Source: Symbiodinium natans
Lineage: Eukaryota > Sar > Dinophyceae > Suessiales > Symbiodiniaceae
Assembly (NCBI GenBank): GCA_905221605.1
Contig: CAJNDS010002767.1
Location: 121,501-185,500 of the forward strand
Direction: 5' to 3'
DNA length: 64,000 nucleotides
Position numbers and translations under genes: made by a program. Shown in pieces: positions 14,201 to 29,200 of this stretch. Position 1 is the first letter of the stretch; each line of letters starts with the position of its first letter. A model generated the notes under the pieces. That model did not search any database and had not been told where the DNA came from. It saw nothing but the letters and a program-made list of their open reading frames with translations.

Positions 14201-17200
14201 AGTCATGAGGGCCTCCGCTGGCCCGCCCAGAAATGCTAAAGCCCTCATCCCATCACAGGTCCCCACGCTTCTAAAGTAAGCAAACCCTGGTAGAGTTTCA
14301 ATGCAGGTCCAGGAGCTCCCCCTTGAAACCCCGCGAAGCAAAGCGGAGCCAAGAGTGCCTGGCGTCGCTTCAGTTGCCAGACTCCCCACGCGGAGGCCAG
14401 GAGCTGCCGGTCCGCTTGGGCCGTGATCAGCCTTGGAGGGGGGGGGGGGGGGTCGGGAGAAGGGTGAGAGTGATGGGGTGCTTTGTAGCAAGGCCCCTTT
14501 GTGTGGAGCTCCGGGCCTTTAGAAATCAATTTATAAAGGTTGTTTGCATATGGAGACTTCAAAAATCTACAGAGTGCAGGTCATATGCCACAAGTCCAAA
14601 CCTAACCTCCCCAAACCCATTTGCCGATCGCCTACCTATGGCACCCAAAGTGTCTCGGCCCGGGCACTTCACCTCTCTTGCCAGTCCCAGAGCGGAGCTC
14701 GTCAGGAGTTTCTGCCAGATTGTCAAGATGTTCGAGGCTTTGGGATTCTACGAGGGTGAAGAGTCGAAGAGTTTCTAGGCCCAGTTGAGATGTGGTGGAT
14801 TGACGCTGGGCACAACGTCCATTGGCAAACAGTGTGACCCCAAATTGACCTAGCCACAGCAAGCTGCAATGATCTGCAATGGATGCGAAGAGTCGCGAAA
14901 TCAAAGCGCGTGCCTCCCGTTCGGCCTGTGCGGCCTCAACTCGTGCCTGCCAAGAGTACGGCCCCAAACAAATATCCATGCCTCAAGTGGCAGATGCAGC
15001 CAGAGTGATTCGAGATGAGTTCTCTAGATTACCCCAAATAGAAGGCACCGTATTCAGACCGAAGCCCTAAAAGGGACCAAAACCTTAGAGAACTGCGCAA
15101 ATCTCCCATTCATGATCATGCTGATGGTGGCTCACAGGTCCTCCTGGCATGGCAGAAGCGCAAAAAAGGTTAAAGAAGAAGAGCTAAGGAGAGGGGACCT
15201 GTATGACACTGTATGACCTGTCCAAAGAGACGCATCGACACAGCCTCCAGCTGCTGGCGGACGGACTCAATGGCCAGCCGGCTTTCACTTTGGATCGCCT
15301 GGGCCTCGAACACCAGTCAGCTGACATCCAGACAGTCCAGACACATCCAGACTATCCAGACCACATTCAACAAGTCAGCCATGGCTAAGTTTACCCATTT
15401 CACCTTTCAGGCTCTAGCATGTCAGGCTTTTCCTGTGGCTAAGGCCCAAGGACGATTCAAAGAAAACATCGGTAAATGGCAAAGAAGTGGGGTCACAGGA
15501 CGGCGACGGTGGTCCTAGTTCTAGATCAGCCTGCTATCAATACGAAGCTATGCTTTGCCTGCGTCGCCACGGCTCTTCCCAGTCGCTGCTCGCAGCCTTC
15601 ATTCAGCGAGAAAGATCGAGATTGATGAGTTGATGCTGTGAGCTGCTTTAAGACAATGACGTCTTTATGCTGTGAGCTGTTTTCAATCAGCTCACAGAAT
15701 AAAATAGGAAGACAGTGGCCTGTGCTTCTCTCCATGCCCTCCACCCCAAATGTTAGAATGGTCGCTTCAGCTTCCAGAGGCGGGCTGGGCGCTGGGCTGC
15801 GTCTTTGAGTGGCGTAGGGTTTAGGATGAATGGCTGAACAACCTGATTTGGCCCTCCCCCCTTCCCACAACAAGTCAGCGCGACGCAGTTCCAAGGCATT
15901 TGCGGCGAGGCGCCTGCAGCCAAGAAGTCAACCCGAGCCCACAAAATCATGAAACGCCTGAAGCACGAAAAAGTCCTCAATGTAGGTTTGGGGGCTTTGA
16001 AGTTGGGCCCAGGACTCTGGCGCCCAATGCCTAAGGCTGAGAATGTCTCCGATGTTCAGCGGCTGCTTTGGCTTCGATGATGCAGAAAATCATTTTGTTT
16101 TACTTTTGTGTACTATCCCTTCCCACCAATAATACACCCTAATGCAAACCACGCCGTGGCCCCAAAACGCGCTCCGGCAGTCACCGTTTAATACTAGGCG
16201 AACTATGCTGTTGATCACAATCAAGGACCTGGGTAATCGGCCGGCTGTCGAATTGAGTGGTGCGCTGGGAGGGTCAATGCTGAAAGGCTCCACCTCCCTC
16301 CGCGTAAAGCTCCCCACACCCAGCGCCCCACCTCAGCGCCCACAGTGCTGGCCGCTGTGTGGCCGCGCGGAGGGGTGCCGCCAGGCGACGGGGCCGCGCC
16401 TCCCAGGGTCGAAGGTTGGGGTTTACATAGTATAGGGTTCAGGCTACGCTACTGAGGCCGCTTCTGTGATTTTTCCCCCGGCTCGGGAGGATCGGGCCTT
16501 CACAATACTCCAAGCGCACAACGCGCGCCGCAACCGCCGCTGTCGTGAGGCGAGAACGGCCTCTGCAAAACCACGGCAGGTCGAGACAACAGTACTTTGC
16601 GAAGTCCTGTCATGCTGCAGCACACCGAAGCCCCGCTCTTCTACAGTTCATGATTCATCCCACAATATCTATAAGCCATCCAGCTGCGGTTCTAGCTAAA
16701 CTCGCTCCCCGTGCAACAATGGCACTTCGGCCAGCAATGTCCAAGTATCTACACTGCACGCCACAACATTGCAGGAGATGACGAGCTAGACTACATCGTA
16801 CCTTCCTCACCTTTGAAATAGCCAAAAACTGGCCCAAAAGCCTGCAAAGATGACCGAAAGCCTCAACACGATGGTTGCGGGCCACATGAGGTGAAACTCT
16901 GAAGCAGTTCGTAGGGTCGTAGGGTCTGTAAGCCCTTCCGAAGCCCTTCCTGAAATTAGATTTGCTGCCTGCGTGTTTCGTCCGAACTCGGCAGAGCGAA
17001 GGCCTGGCATCCCATTTAAAAGGATCTGGGGCCAAGTTCTGCCCTTGGAAGATGGAAGCTGCAACATGATGTAACTATAGTGTGATTAAGGTCAAGATCA
17101 GATTCGGCTTCCGCCCTTTGCAGCCCCGACCTAGGCCCCATTCAAAGGAAGACTGTGTGAATGAAACACCATGTGGGGGGGAACATTCTCCAGGGGCAAC

Positions 17201-20200
17201 AACAGTCGCGAGTGTCGCACCGGACTTGTCAGCAAAGCGAACACAGAGCCGCCCTCAAACTGCAAGTCCTCCTGAAGAGACCTCAAGCGCCCACCCTTTA
17301 GTTCAAGGCCTCCGAAGCAGGCTTGGCGGAGGCTCCCCCAAGCCCAGGCCTTCCAAGGAAAGAATGGGTCGGGATGACAGGGCTGTTCGGGAGTCGCGAG
17401 GCCAAGGCATAAAAAATTCCATGGCGGTTGGGGCCAGTGCTTGACCTTGAACAGAAGCTTGTCACTCATACCCGGACGTTGCACTCGGATTTACGCAAGA
17501 CATCTTCGGACCGACCACCGCGCCCCCTCACTCAGCAAAGTTTTGGCAGAGCCGCAACGTGCACAATCCAGCCATCTGAAGTTGGGCACTGAAAAGGTTC
17601 CTACCCCGGACACGAGCCGGGCGCAGGCCTCTATGAGAGATGACTCCCTAAAGGGCACAAGCAATGAAACCCCGAAGTCGCGCATGCTAGGAGGAGTGTG
17701 GGCGCTTTAAGCTTGCAGACTTCAAGGCAAGGTATTCAGGCTTGATTTAGTCTTTAGGACGTCGAAGGGCTTCAACTGGCTTCACAGGCCTTCACAGCGG
17801 CTTCCTAGCTTCGTCCACAAGCCAAGAAAAAGTCTACGCTCGCAGACCTACTCCTGAGGTGTCCCAATCACAAAACATGGAGGGCACGTGGCACGGGTCC
17901 AAGATACAAGCACAAGGGCAACGTTTATCCAGACCTTGCTCTTCCTCGAGGACACGTCCACTGCGAGGACCTCGGCTAGGAGTGAAAATGAAATGGAGCC
18001 TTCGCCTGCTGAAGCTGCACCTCGCCGCCAATAACTTCCCCGGAATACCCCCTCAGAATGCTGTGAGACATGAGAATACAGTCTGCAGTCTTCGCCCGAT
18101 AGGCCCCACCCGAACTCTAGGGGACCTATACATATACGTCGTTATACTATTCTACAACATCCATCACGTCAGAGCCAGAGTGCCACTGTCCGCGCATGGT
18201 TCCGCCGCCCGGCTGCGGCCGTCAGCAACAAGGCCACGCCACCAAGAAACCGTCGCCGCTGGGAATCCCAAAGGGCCTTGCAACATGCAGCAATAACAGG
18301 ATGTAAGTCAAGTGGTGCCTTCACATATCTTCACATCTTCTCATGGGCAGGGGCTAAATTGGTGTCCTCTCTTGTTGTAATATACACGCCTGCGAGCACC
18401 GCGAAGCCCTGTCACGCCCTCCCCGGACTGTCCAATGGGGCTGCCTGGAACTTGTCTCCGAGCAACGCATGGGACCTCACAATCTGTGCTTTTTCAGCCA
18501 TATATCAGCTGCAGGGCGAAGAAACACTGGATCTGTCATCTCGGGTGATTCGGGTCCATCCCAAAACTTTGACCGACCGTATCCCAGAAGCAACCTGCAA
18601 GCACAGCGGCAGGACATAATCAGCAACCTAAAGAAACAAAAACTGTTCCAAAGCGTGCATTAAGGAGGGATTCGGGAAAGAGCGAGTTGACCTCCGGTAT
18701 TTACACCAAGCTCCATTTCTGTCGGCGGCAAAGCGGCGATCTTTCCTCGGCGACAGCCCGTGCAATGAACGGAAAGCCCATCAGCTGGCGCTTGTGCACC
18801 TGGTGCTCTAAGTTGGGCCAATCAAGAATACGTACCCGACGATGGTGGAGGTGGAGGAGAGGTTGGAGGTACGGATTGAGTGATGAATTGGGCAGATTGG
18901 AAATGGCGCTTGACTTGCTGTCTTGGACACCCAAGCAAGCTGTACATTTATGCTGGAGGAAGGAGGTCATGCGTGACGAATGATGCGCAATGATCCGGCA
19001 TGAACGGTGAGGGCTCTGCAGGCCCGCTCCTCAGGTGTGTATCAGTGAAGTATCCCTAGGTCCCGAAGCCTGCAGTGCTCAGATCCACTCCTCAGCCTTG
19101 TAGAATTTATAGCAACTTGTACTAGGGTTTTTGGGTAACAACGGCTTGCGTTGCCTTTGAGATTTCAGGTGTTTCGCAGAATACACTCAGCGGTCGATCC
19201 ACCCAGATCTAAGTGCAAGCATGCCAAGCCAAGCGTGCCTTCTGTGCAATTTCTCGCCAATGTGCTTCCATGTCGGCCTGTTCAAGATGAGGGAGGGTCC
19301 AAGAACTTACATGGACTTCGAGCTGAGGAGCGTATCTCGAACGAAGCACCCGGCAACGCTGACATGTGTGCATGCAACATGATGTGGCCCAGGCAAAATC
19401 TCTCTCCCTGCTCCCATCTTGAACCCAGAACAACGTATCACGGTAGCACTTGTCCCTACGGCAGGTGGTCAGGAAAGCTGCAAGACTTTGGGAAGAGTGC
19501 AGTCTACAGCAGTACGGTTGCGTAATGCATGTGTTCGGCCTGCAAACTAGTAAGCACCCCCGATCAACTCGTTGCTCTATAGACCTTGCCCAGTCAGGGT
19601 GACTGTGGCCGTTGTTGCCTCCAAGAAGAGTCATCGAAACCCAGGCAATAAAATTAGGACCCTCAATCCCCGGGCACCAGCTCTGGACAAAAGAGAGCGA
19701 AGTTGGATGTAGAGCTTGTAGGGTTTAGGGTTTGGTCGGCCTGTCTCCGGACTTCCGTAGACACGGCAGCAAAACATCGAAGAAGAAGTGATATTTCCTG
19801 TCCAACCGCGACATGTTTGTAAACTTGTGTGTCAGTTTTCTGCAGTAAAGTGTTGCGGTGTGGATACTTTCGGAGCTGAACCTTATACAGAAGACAACCC
19901 TACAAGGCTCTGCAGCATCTTGGCACTTGGAACACATTGCGGTGCACGCCCCAAAACCCCAAAACCCCAAAACCCGCAAACCCCAAACGCACAATCCCTC
20001 AACTCCCGGACCTGGTTGGTGGTGCTACAGAGACACTTCTTCAGCTGGGGTGTCGTAGGTTTAAATTCTGCTTACATGCAGCTCCATGGTACGCGAAGAA
20101 GGGCGGGCAAAACACAGATTGACAGCCTAATTCTACGAAAGTGCAAAACCGACCCTTGCGCGGTCCTTCTGCTGCCCCATCGATGCCAGGAGTGTCCAAC

Positions 20201-23200
20201 GCAAAGCCACATTTGCGTCGGTCAGAGCTGTGAGCGCAGCAGCCGCCGTGGCCATCTGGCAAGGCTGGCAAAGCTACACCCTAAAACATCCGCCCTCTAC
20301 ACCCTCCACTTCAGGCGAAAAATACCCCCCCCCCTCCCCCGGCCCCCCCCCAAAAAAAAATCAAAACAAAACAAAAACCCATCACACCCCAGCTCTGCAG
20401 ATTCTGCAGCGTCAGCTTCGGTGTCATTTAGGCTTTAGGGTTCTTGGAGGTTGCAACAGCCCATTCTAAGGCTTCTCTTTCTTTCGGGGCCGGAGTTCAA
20501 AAGACTCGCCCAGCTTGTCCGACAAAGACTCGAAGTCGAGCCCTCCACCCTCCCACCCTCCATTAGGCTCCGCTACCACGCTACACGTGCAGGCCCTGAA
20601 GGCCTAGGCTCAAGCTCCAAGGCCCTCGGGATTCCTTCGGGATACAGGGTTCGGGCCGGGCCTCAAGTTTAGAGCGAAAAAGCTTAGAACCCCAGTCTCC
20701 CTCTTGCCATGCTGCTGCCTGTCACAAGGTAACCAGGAATCGCATCCTGAATGCTTAAAGCCCTGGCTCCAGATGGATATTTATCAGACCGCATATCGCG
20801 CGCTCGCCGCTGCAAGGAACGCCATGCAGCTGAGACTCTGTGGCACAGTCGGTTGACACAAAAAGGCCTTAGACACGATTAGACACGGTCTGCTTCAGCC
20901 TTAGGGAAATGCAACTAGGAGTCTCGGCAGATGAAGCAGTAGAGTCCCCTTGTCGGGTTCCTCTCTCGTGGCCAAGCGGAATTGGCGGAGTAAATCAGGC
21001 CCAAGCTTGTGGGATTCCTCTCTTGTGGTGAATCGGCGTAACAAAATCAAGGTTGCTTTGGCAATTACGGCCCAAGCATAACAAAATCAATGTTGCTTTT
21101 GGCCTTTACGGCCCGAGCAGAAGCCTCGCTGAGTACAAGCTCAGTCCTGTGAGCACAGGAGGACGGAGAAAAAAACTCTACCTCCCTGAGGCCTGACTGT
21201 GGGGGGGGGTATTTATGCACCCTCTGTACATATATGGGGAATGATGGTGCTGAAGGCACGCCAACCCCTGCAGAACTGGAATCTCTATAAGTGGCTGCAG
21301 CTGAACTGGCGACCGCCTTCCGCGAAGCATCTTTGTCAAGGGTAGCACAGTATGTACAGATCGTGCTCTCGAAGAGTTTCTGGTTGCGTCCTCGGAGGCT
21401 CGCTGGGGGTTTCGGCTCTGCTCTCTTTTCTCAGCGGCTCCTTGTCCTCGTGTCTAGGTGGTGTCCTCTTGCAACTCACGCAGCCCATGATGGCCAGATT
21501 GCCAAGCACACCCCGTGGGCTAACCCCGTACCCTTGAGATGCAATCTGCACAGCCAGGCGCCATACTTGCTGATCATCTGCATATATGATCATATATGGT
21601 TTTCCTTGGAAAGAACCTCAACGCTGCAAACCCTCACTCTTGAAGCTCGTCTGCCAAAGGGAATCACAGAGGACATTATCGAACAATAGCCCCGCACTCG
21701 AAGCCTCCTCCACCCTAAACTCACCCTGAAACAAGAGCCAGAAGAGCCGCGAAGTGCACCCACCCATTGGACCCCAACTGCCCGACTCCCCAAATCCGAA
21801 ACAATCCGAAACAGTCCGGAACAGCTGTCCCTAGCCGAGTCCCCCGAAGGCCTCCGCTCTTGCAGCAGAGGCTCTGGAAGCCTCTGGGTGCTTCAGGGCA
21901 GGTTCAGCTATAGCGTTAGCAGAGAGCAGGAGGACTTGCACTGCAGAATTGAGAGGTGCTCTGGCGACAGATTTGCCTTTGCCTTCGTGTTCAAATTTGC
22001 AGGGCTAGGGCTCTAAGGCACTAAGGCCCTCGGAGCTTCATAGGCATGGTAGAAGACCACCCGTCCACAGATCACTAGTGAGGCCAGAAACTCTTTCATC
22101 CTTTGCCTGTGCCTTGCGAAGTTGATCCGGGTATCGTCTTTCTTGCTGCTTTGCTTAGCTGCTCTGAGATCAAGGCATCTGCGGAATGCCGCGTTGTTGT
22201 AAACCCGCATCCGCCCAAAATACAAATCAAAAGCAGCCTGAACCCTCAAGACTCAACTTTACAAAAAGCCCAACCATGCACCCACATCACTGACATGGCC
22301 GCCTTGGCTTCAGCTTCCCGGGCCCAAGCCTCCTCCTTGGCCTTGGCCTGGCCAAGATCGGTCGGGAGCTTGCCAAAGTGTTCGAGGTAGGGGATTTAGG
22401 GAAGAGTATCGTCAGTCCTGCAACCCTTTCTTTTTTGTGAATACCTCCGAGGTCCAGAAACCCGGATCCTTAACAACAACCAAAGCCCCATGCAAATCTA
22501 CAGATGTTGGCTCTCTGTTCATCTTCTTTTCTCCTTTACCTGCCCTCCCAAAGGCCACTCCATCTCCTAATGGCCCTAAGCCTCGCTGGCCGTCTTCTCC
22601 GCCGCCTGGGCCTGGGCCTTGTGCAGCGGCCGTGCTGCGCCCCGTTTCGTTGTGGTTTAGGACGGGGTGTGGGTTGGCTCTGTTGGGATGTCAGAACTTC
22701 GGATGCATTTTATCGGACCCCTGGCAGGCTCTGCATACAGCTGAGTCGGACAGGCTCAAACAGGGTTTCTCGGGATTTACAAAGGTTTGTTTGGCGCTAT
22801 CATAGTTAAGGCACCTCTTTGATGTGGGGCTTGGAAGGCTAGGACTTTGCATAAATCAAAGGGGGGAAGAAACGGAAGGGCAGGAAGAGAAACTGCTTAC
22901 ATGCCAACCAGTTCGGGTGCTGGGGGGTGTGCACATAAACGAGGGCTGCGCACAACCCAAAGCCACAAACTCAAAGCGTAAAGTCGCATTGGTGGTAGTA
23001 GTGACCGAATCTACGTCCGCAGGACTCAAGATTCTCCTGCCGAATTGCTACAGTACAATTGTCTGCTGCTGTCCATCCCTTAACCTGTCAATCCTGTCAC
23101 AACATCTACAGACCGGCTCCGACCGAACTGCGCCTCAGCAGCCTTTCGTGCATGGAGCGCCTTCTCCACACGGGCCTCTTGGGTCGTCGTGAGGCGTGGG

Positions 23201-26200
23201 AGAGTATCAGAATAACTTCGCAAATTTGTTCAGGGACATGGCATCCGTCTTTTCGCACAGATGCTTCACTGGCAGCCAAAGGTCACACCTCACCAACAGA
23301 CATATGAGTCGTACGAGACTTACGGCCGTGAATTAGGAAGCGAGTGAGACAGAGAGCGAGAGAGAGAGAGAGAGAGAGAGTGTGTGTATGTGCGAGAGAG
23401 AGAGAGAGAGCGAGGGGGAGAGAAAAAACGAAAAAACAAACACAGGCACAGACACAATCTTTTCGGTCACTTGCGGAGATGGTCTCCCCATGTTTAGCAA
23501 GACGCTCGGCCTAACTGTTTCATTTGCGGCTTGGGGCTCAAGGTCCACAGAACAACCCCTCTAAGCCTCGGCCGCTCTCCGGGCTTCCGCCGAAGCCTCG
23601 GCCTCCGCCCGGGCGGCGCGCGCAGCCTCCTGCGGGCGAAACTCTAAGAGGTTACAAGCTCTATAAGGTTGAAATTACACACGCACCAAACAACCCCGCG
23701 AACCACAAATCAGCTCTCTGACCTTTGCCATTGGTGAAACGCTCAATTCTTGCACGCCGTTGCTTTCTACTATGTCGGGCATGACCCATGCAATCTGCAA
23801 CAGGTCAGAGAGGTCAGAGACAGAAAGGTCAGAGAGGTCAGAGCAGGCCTCGGCTGCCCGCCGTGCCTCCTGGCAGAGTCTCAGAGGTCACGTGTTGATG
23901 CACCGAGGGAAGTTGCAGGCAATGAGGGCAAGATGAACTGACAAGTGGTGTATGGGGTGTTCCCGTGAGCTTGCACCTCCTGGGTCTTGGTCAATGTGCA
24001 AGCTCCCCACCACACGAACCTCAAGCCCGGACAGCGAACCTTCAAATCTGAAACCCGAAGCGACCACCGTGAGGCTGGGGCAAACCCAACTTGGCCAGAT
24101 GGCAGTAGCCCAACCAACTCTTAACCCTCATATGTCTCATCCCATCAACATTGGGACTGCATCTCCATCATCTCCATGTGAAATGTCTATATAGTGTTCC
24201 AGCCGCACAGAACAATCCCTGTATCCCTGATACCACGAAGTCTCCCAACCGTCCCCACCCCAACCGATGCCACGTGAGCAAAGCTGCGAGCCAACCTTAG
24301 ACTCTCAAGTTGTAGACTCTAGGCTTGTGACCTTGACAGCACTCAGATGGTGGAAAAGGGGCCCCCCCTCTGCCCCTTCTGGCTGCCTTCTCCTGGGAAG
24401 CTGAAGCTGCCATGGAAAGGGCCGCGGTGGCCTTCTCCTGGCCAGGCTGAGACTTTGGGCAGTGAAGATTCTTGGGCTCTTTTGAACGCAGAGTTGCAGG
24501 ATCTTCGTCTGCCTACGCCGAAAAGGGCTGCTTTCTGCGCAGCGCATTGGCACTGGGCTGCTTTCTGCGTAGCGCATTGGCACTCAGGTTGTGACTGTAC
24601 TGGGCAAACCCTTTGCTAAACTGTGAAACACTGTATCCGAACTCCCAAGCTACTAAAGTTCCAAACCCACATGTCACCAACCCACCGACCTAAGTCCCAG
24701 ACCAAATCCAAAATCCAAGGATGCTGGGGTCCATGAGGTTTGACAACGCTTCAGGGACTGCCTCGGCATCAGCGAGCGCCGCCTGCACAGTCAACCCGAA
24801 CATGGTCTCATGGCTCAGCACAAGGCGCCTGTGTTCTGTTTCGGTGTCCGCCTTGTCCCAGTTCTGTCTTGGGAGTGGTGGAAGACATCAATCAACGAGG
24901 AAGCAGAGTCAAGCTTGTCCACAAGCTGACCCACGGAATCCAAACGAGTGCACAGGCTTGGCTGCTTGACATAAGACCCAACAGCTGGGTACCAGGCTCG
25001 ACCTGCTCAGCATAGGACCAATACATCCCGGCCCAGACAGGCAAAGTGAAAGCGCAGCAGGGGCATGTTTGATCCGTAGAAGTTCAGTCTGCATTGCTTG
25101 CATCTTACACTTCGGCATGAAGAAATCCTGCCTTCATCATTTCCAATTGCTTGGCAGCCTCAGCTGTGGCGGAGTCCACTGCTGCCTTGACCTGGCAGTT
25201 AACTGTCCAGAGTCCTTGAGGGCGTTTAAGGGGCCACAGCCGGGTACATGTCTGGCCAGTTGAAGGTTTTGTCGGGACGACGATGGACGACCGCGGGGCT
25301 TATGATGCCTCGGGCTACTCAGCGCATGCTCGTTCAGCCCCTCGAATCTAATGACCACTGTTATTTTATTCACTTGCGCGAAGCTCGAGAACTTTCAAGC
25401 TCGGGGGCTATTGGCAAGGTTCAAGGTTCCCAAAGACCTCTGATGTTTGCCGGACTACACCATGGCAACAACACCAGATGCCAAAGGTCCTCGCAGCTGG
25501 TGTTTGTTTTTTTTGTCGCCACTGCATGTCGCCACTGCACACCGTCAGGCACCCAGTAGTCCAGAACAAGCCACGCAGTCGACCCGAAGCAATCCCGACA
25601 ACCCTGAGCCGCTAGGTGCTCCGATCTTGAAATCAACTCGAAGCACCCAATTTCTATTAGGGATTCATAGGGATTCGTCACCCATTAATCACCAATCGGC
25701 TCCACACCTCCGCCTGTCGCTGCGCTCGTGCCTTCTCCTCTGCTGAGCCTTGCTCCGCAAGGGACTTCACGTCGAGTCTAAGGTCATGTTGCAGGGCTGG
25801 CGAGCTTTGGGCACCACCGCGCTACCACTAGTGTCAGTCGCATCTCATGGATGCGAAGAGGAAGGCCCAAGTCCTAGCTCAAAGACAAGCGACATTCCTC
25901 CACATCTGAAGCTGCTCCAGAATCAGCGTCCCAGGGAAGCGGGGAAATCGACAAAAAACAATACTTAGTCTTGGTCTTTGCTCAGCGTGTGTTGCTGAGT
26001 GCACTCCTGCGATGAAACCTGGAAGGGGTCTGTCTCCAGAGTTTGGGGTTTTAAAGAAGATGCCTGAAAGACAAGGCAGTCAGGCGACATCACCAACTTA
26101 TCTTGAAAGAGGCCGGTGCCCTCTTAACTGTAAACTGTGAATCAAGCTGCAAGGTACCGAGCAACAGTTTTGCAAGGAACCACTTCTGGAAGTGGAAGCT

Positions 26201-29200
26201 ACGCCAACTTCGGAGGGCGGCGCAAGGATGAGACAAACCGCCTATGGGACTGGAACCTGAAAGGAACGAACCCGAGGCCTGAAGGAACGACCCCAGACGG
26301 GGAGGAGAGAGGTGCCGCAGCCTTTCGGAACTGTGAAAGCAAACTGACAGCCCGAATCAACTCATAAGAATGGTTCGCCAATTAGCTCTGCAAGTTTAGC
26401 CTGCAAGCACAATTAACGCTGAGCTGCTCTCATCACCTCCCGCCGCCTGGGACAAAGGGGCGGGGCCCGGGGTGCGACAGATGGGCATGGACTGAGGGAA
26501 GATGCACTGAAAGCACAGCAAATTCAGGGTTTGGATCCGGTTGATTCAAAGCCTGCGCGGTGCGAAGCCCTAGGTCCTAATCCGGACGGATAGATGCAAC
26601 CGCATAGAGCCTGAAACCTCAAGAAACCCTGACCGTGAGCCTCGGAAAGCACCACCGTGCGCTTTGAGGATGCCCTGCCAAGGAAAGTGACCGAAGCTCT
26701 GGGGAATGGCGTAGCTGCTTGCTGCATGCTCATCTGTGCTAGGCTCAAAGTAGCGGCTTAGCCACTCGCTCACACAGCCCTGTCTTCTCCTGGAATTCCT
26801 GTCTAGCATTTTCTAGCTGAAGATTCATGGAACGTCGTGGCGAAAGCTGCTTCAGGGATGGCCGCATTCAGAGTACTGGCGGACCTGCTGCCGTGCTTCT
26901 TCCGCGCGCTGGCCTTAACGAAAAGCAAGGCAGAGAACGGCAGCAAAGGGAGCGGAGTTTACCTGTGTTCAACTTCGTCCAACAGAACACGAAATAACAC
27001 GAACGTCTTGTGGCTTGCAAGATCTAATCTAACTGAACCCGACAAGCTGCCTAAAGCCTCAAACAACAGAAGAAGCACCATCATGTAGAGTCCCACAATC
27101 CGCAAGAGAGACAGCCCCCGTCCTCCCGATGCAAGAAGCCAATCATCAAACAGATTCACCCGTACTCTGGGCATCATGCAACCCCGGACTCAAAGTCACT
27201 GGGGGCAGAGCGAGAGAAGGCTTCAGAGCTTCTGGCTCTAGTGTGACCTCCTCCTCTGCAGGGGCAATGTCTAGTTGAGCCACGACTTTACGATTTGAGC
27301 TTGAGTTGGCTTTGGCAACACCACCTGGCAGCCATCCAGGAGGTGGAAATGCGTCAGGCCCCGAAGCCCCCACGTAACTCTCCCTCTCTTTCGATCACTC
27401 GCTCCCTTCATTGCAGATTGTATATACTAAAACCATCTAAAATCCAGACGATCAAATCGCAGGAATCCGCTAGGCACATCCTTGAGAAACTGGAGACTAG
27501 GTCGTCCAGAAATCCTGAAGCTCCAAACTCCACGAAACGACTACGGGCAACCCTCTCGAAGGTCAGATCCCGAGCGGGAGCCCTCAAACCAAAGAGCAGA
27601 TGAATGGTACCCGCTGAGGTCCTCGGTCTCCGAAGGCGCGTTCGGCGGCCTGGGAAATGACGTCCAGATTCTGGCTCTTTGGGCGGCTGTGTCTCAATGT
27701 GGCCAATGCGTTGGGTCGGGGGGGATGCTTCAGACGGGAAGCAGTGGGGGCTAACACAGACAATTCCGTGAGAGCCCCGGAGGCTCTGTATACTGGGCCC
27801 CGTGCAGCTGCCGTAGTTTGGGGGCCGACGAGGTACGCCTTTCGTTGAGATCATGCCGTTCGTTGGTTGAGCCAACACTTGCCCTCTAAACTCCATGAAG
27901 TCTCAAACTGTCGGCCCTGAAACCGGCGACTGTTAACAACCATAAGCTCCGTAGTGCCGAATCCTTGAGGGTCCCAACACTCATGTGTAAGTCCCATCAG
28001 AGCTGAGGGCCGTCAGCGCGAATTAACGGAGCCCTTGAAGCCTCGGCGGTTTCTCATCGCTGCTTCCAGAGGACACCATGCCTGGAGCTTGGGCTCACAA
28101 GACACATCAAGAACTCGCAAGGGTAGCTCCTTAGGAGGCTTCGGCGGCTTGGGGTTCAAGACCAAGCATTGAGGTGAAAGCAGGCGACTGACATCCGTGA
28201 AGCATGTCGCGCTTTCTTGGCATGTCTTGGCGTAGGTGCGCTGCAGGGGGATATCTTTCAGCGACTCTAAGATGACTTCTGAAAATGACCTGAATATCAA
28301 TCGGAATCGGCCTGGAGCCCCACTACGCCGACCCGCAGCTTGCCGACGCTCCTGGAGGGGTCCAGCTGAGCGAGACGGGTACACATGGGAACAAACTCAA
28401 CCGCCGCAACATTGATATCTTGTGCACCGACTGTGTGAGCCCTGTTCGCGCCCGGAGCCCGGACCATCATGACGGACTAGGGGAGCCTACTGTCATTATA
28501 TCATGGCTTTGCAACCGCGCAATCGGTTGAGGAAGGATCAAAGCCATTCAGCAGATACTGTCCAAGCCACGCAAACCGAAGTCGCACACAGCAGATGTAA
28601 GATCCCAACTTTCTACTCTTGGGCTGTACTGACTGCAACCTCCTGGCACTTTTGAATGGGTGCTTCCCCTACTAGCTCCGCCATGAAGTGTTGGAATTAG
28701 GGCGCTCAGGTGCGGGCGCAGAATTGCACGTCAGGAGCCAGGCTTCCATAAGCAACGAATCCGTCGACCTTCAACGTTGCTGCAGATGCTTTCGGCTTAA
28801 AGGAGACATTCCCTGAACTTCAGTCGGCTGCTCTAGAAAAAAGACCTGAAACTAGCCTTGAACTCTAAAGTTGCAGCCCTATAGACACCGAAGGCTCAGC
28901 CTTCGCATGCGGGTACGAGTTTCACCCGAGAGAACGGCCAAAACCCCTAATCGAGCCCAAGACCCCTAAGAGCCCCACATAACAAGAACCAACATTACCA
29001 CAAGCGTGGAGCCGAGCATAGTTCAATCCCTAACCTCTGTCACCCGACGCCTCGACCCCAAATTGAGAAACCTCAGCAAAACCCGAAGCCGTTTCAAGAC
29101 CCGGAACCGAGAACACCAAATGGAGAGGTGCATTGGACGCGGAACGACGTGAAGGGATGAAACGGGATTACCATTGTGACTGTAGGGATCAGGAGACCCC

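Noticed and set aside
15862-15978. Plus-strand exon ending at GTAGGT (AAKKSTRAHKIMKRLKHEKV)
   Set aside because: Attractive, but the minus reading RLAANALELRRADLLW fits the surrounding gene and all secure exons are on the minus strand.
20230-20469. Plus-strand frame with Ala/Val-rich reading
   Set aside because: The minus strand has a 34-codon phase-0 exon with proper borders over the same bases.
27408-27896. A 162-codon minus-strand frame
   Set aside because: A shorter phase-0 exon with AG and GT borders in another frame (27,611-27,670) has better codon use; the long frame appears accidental.
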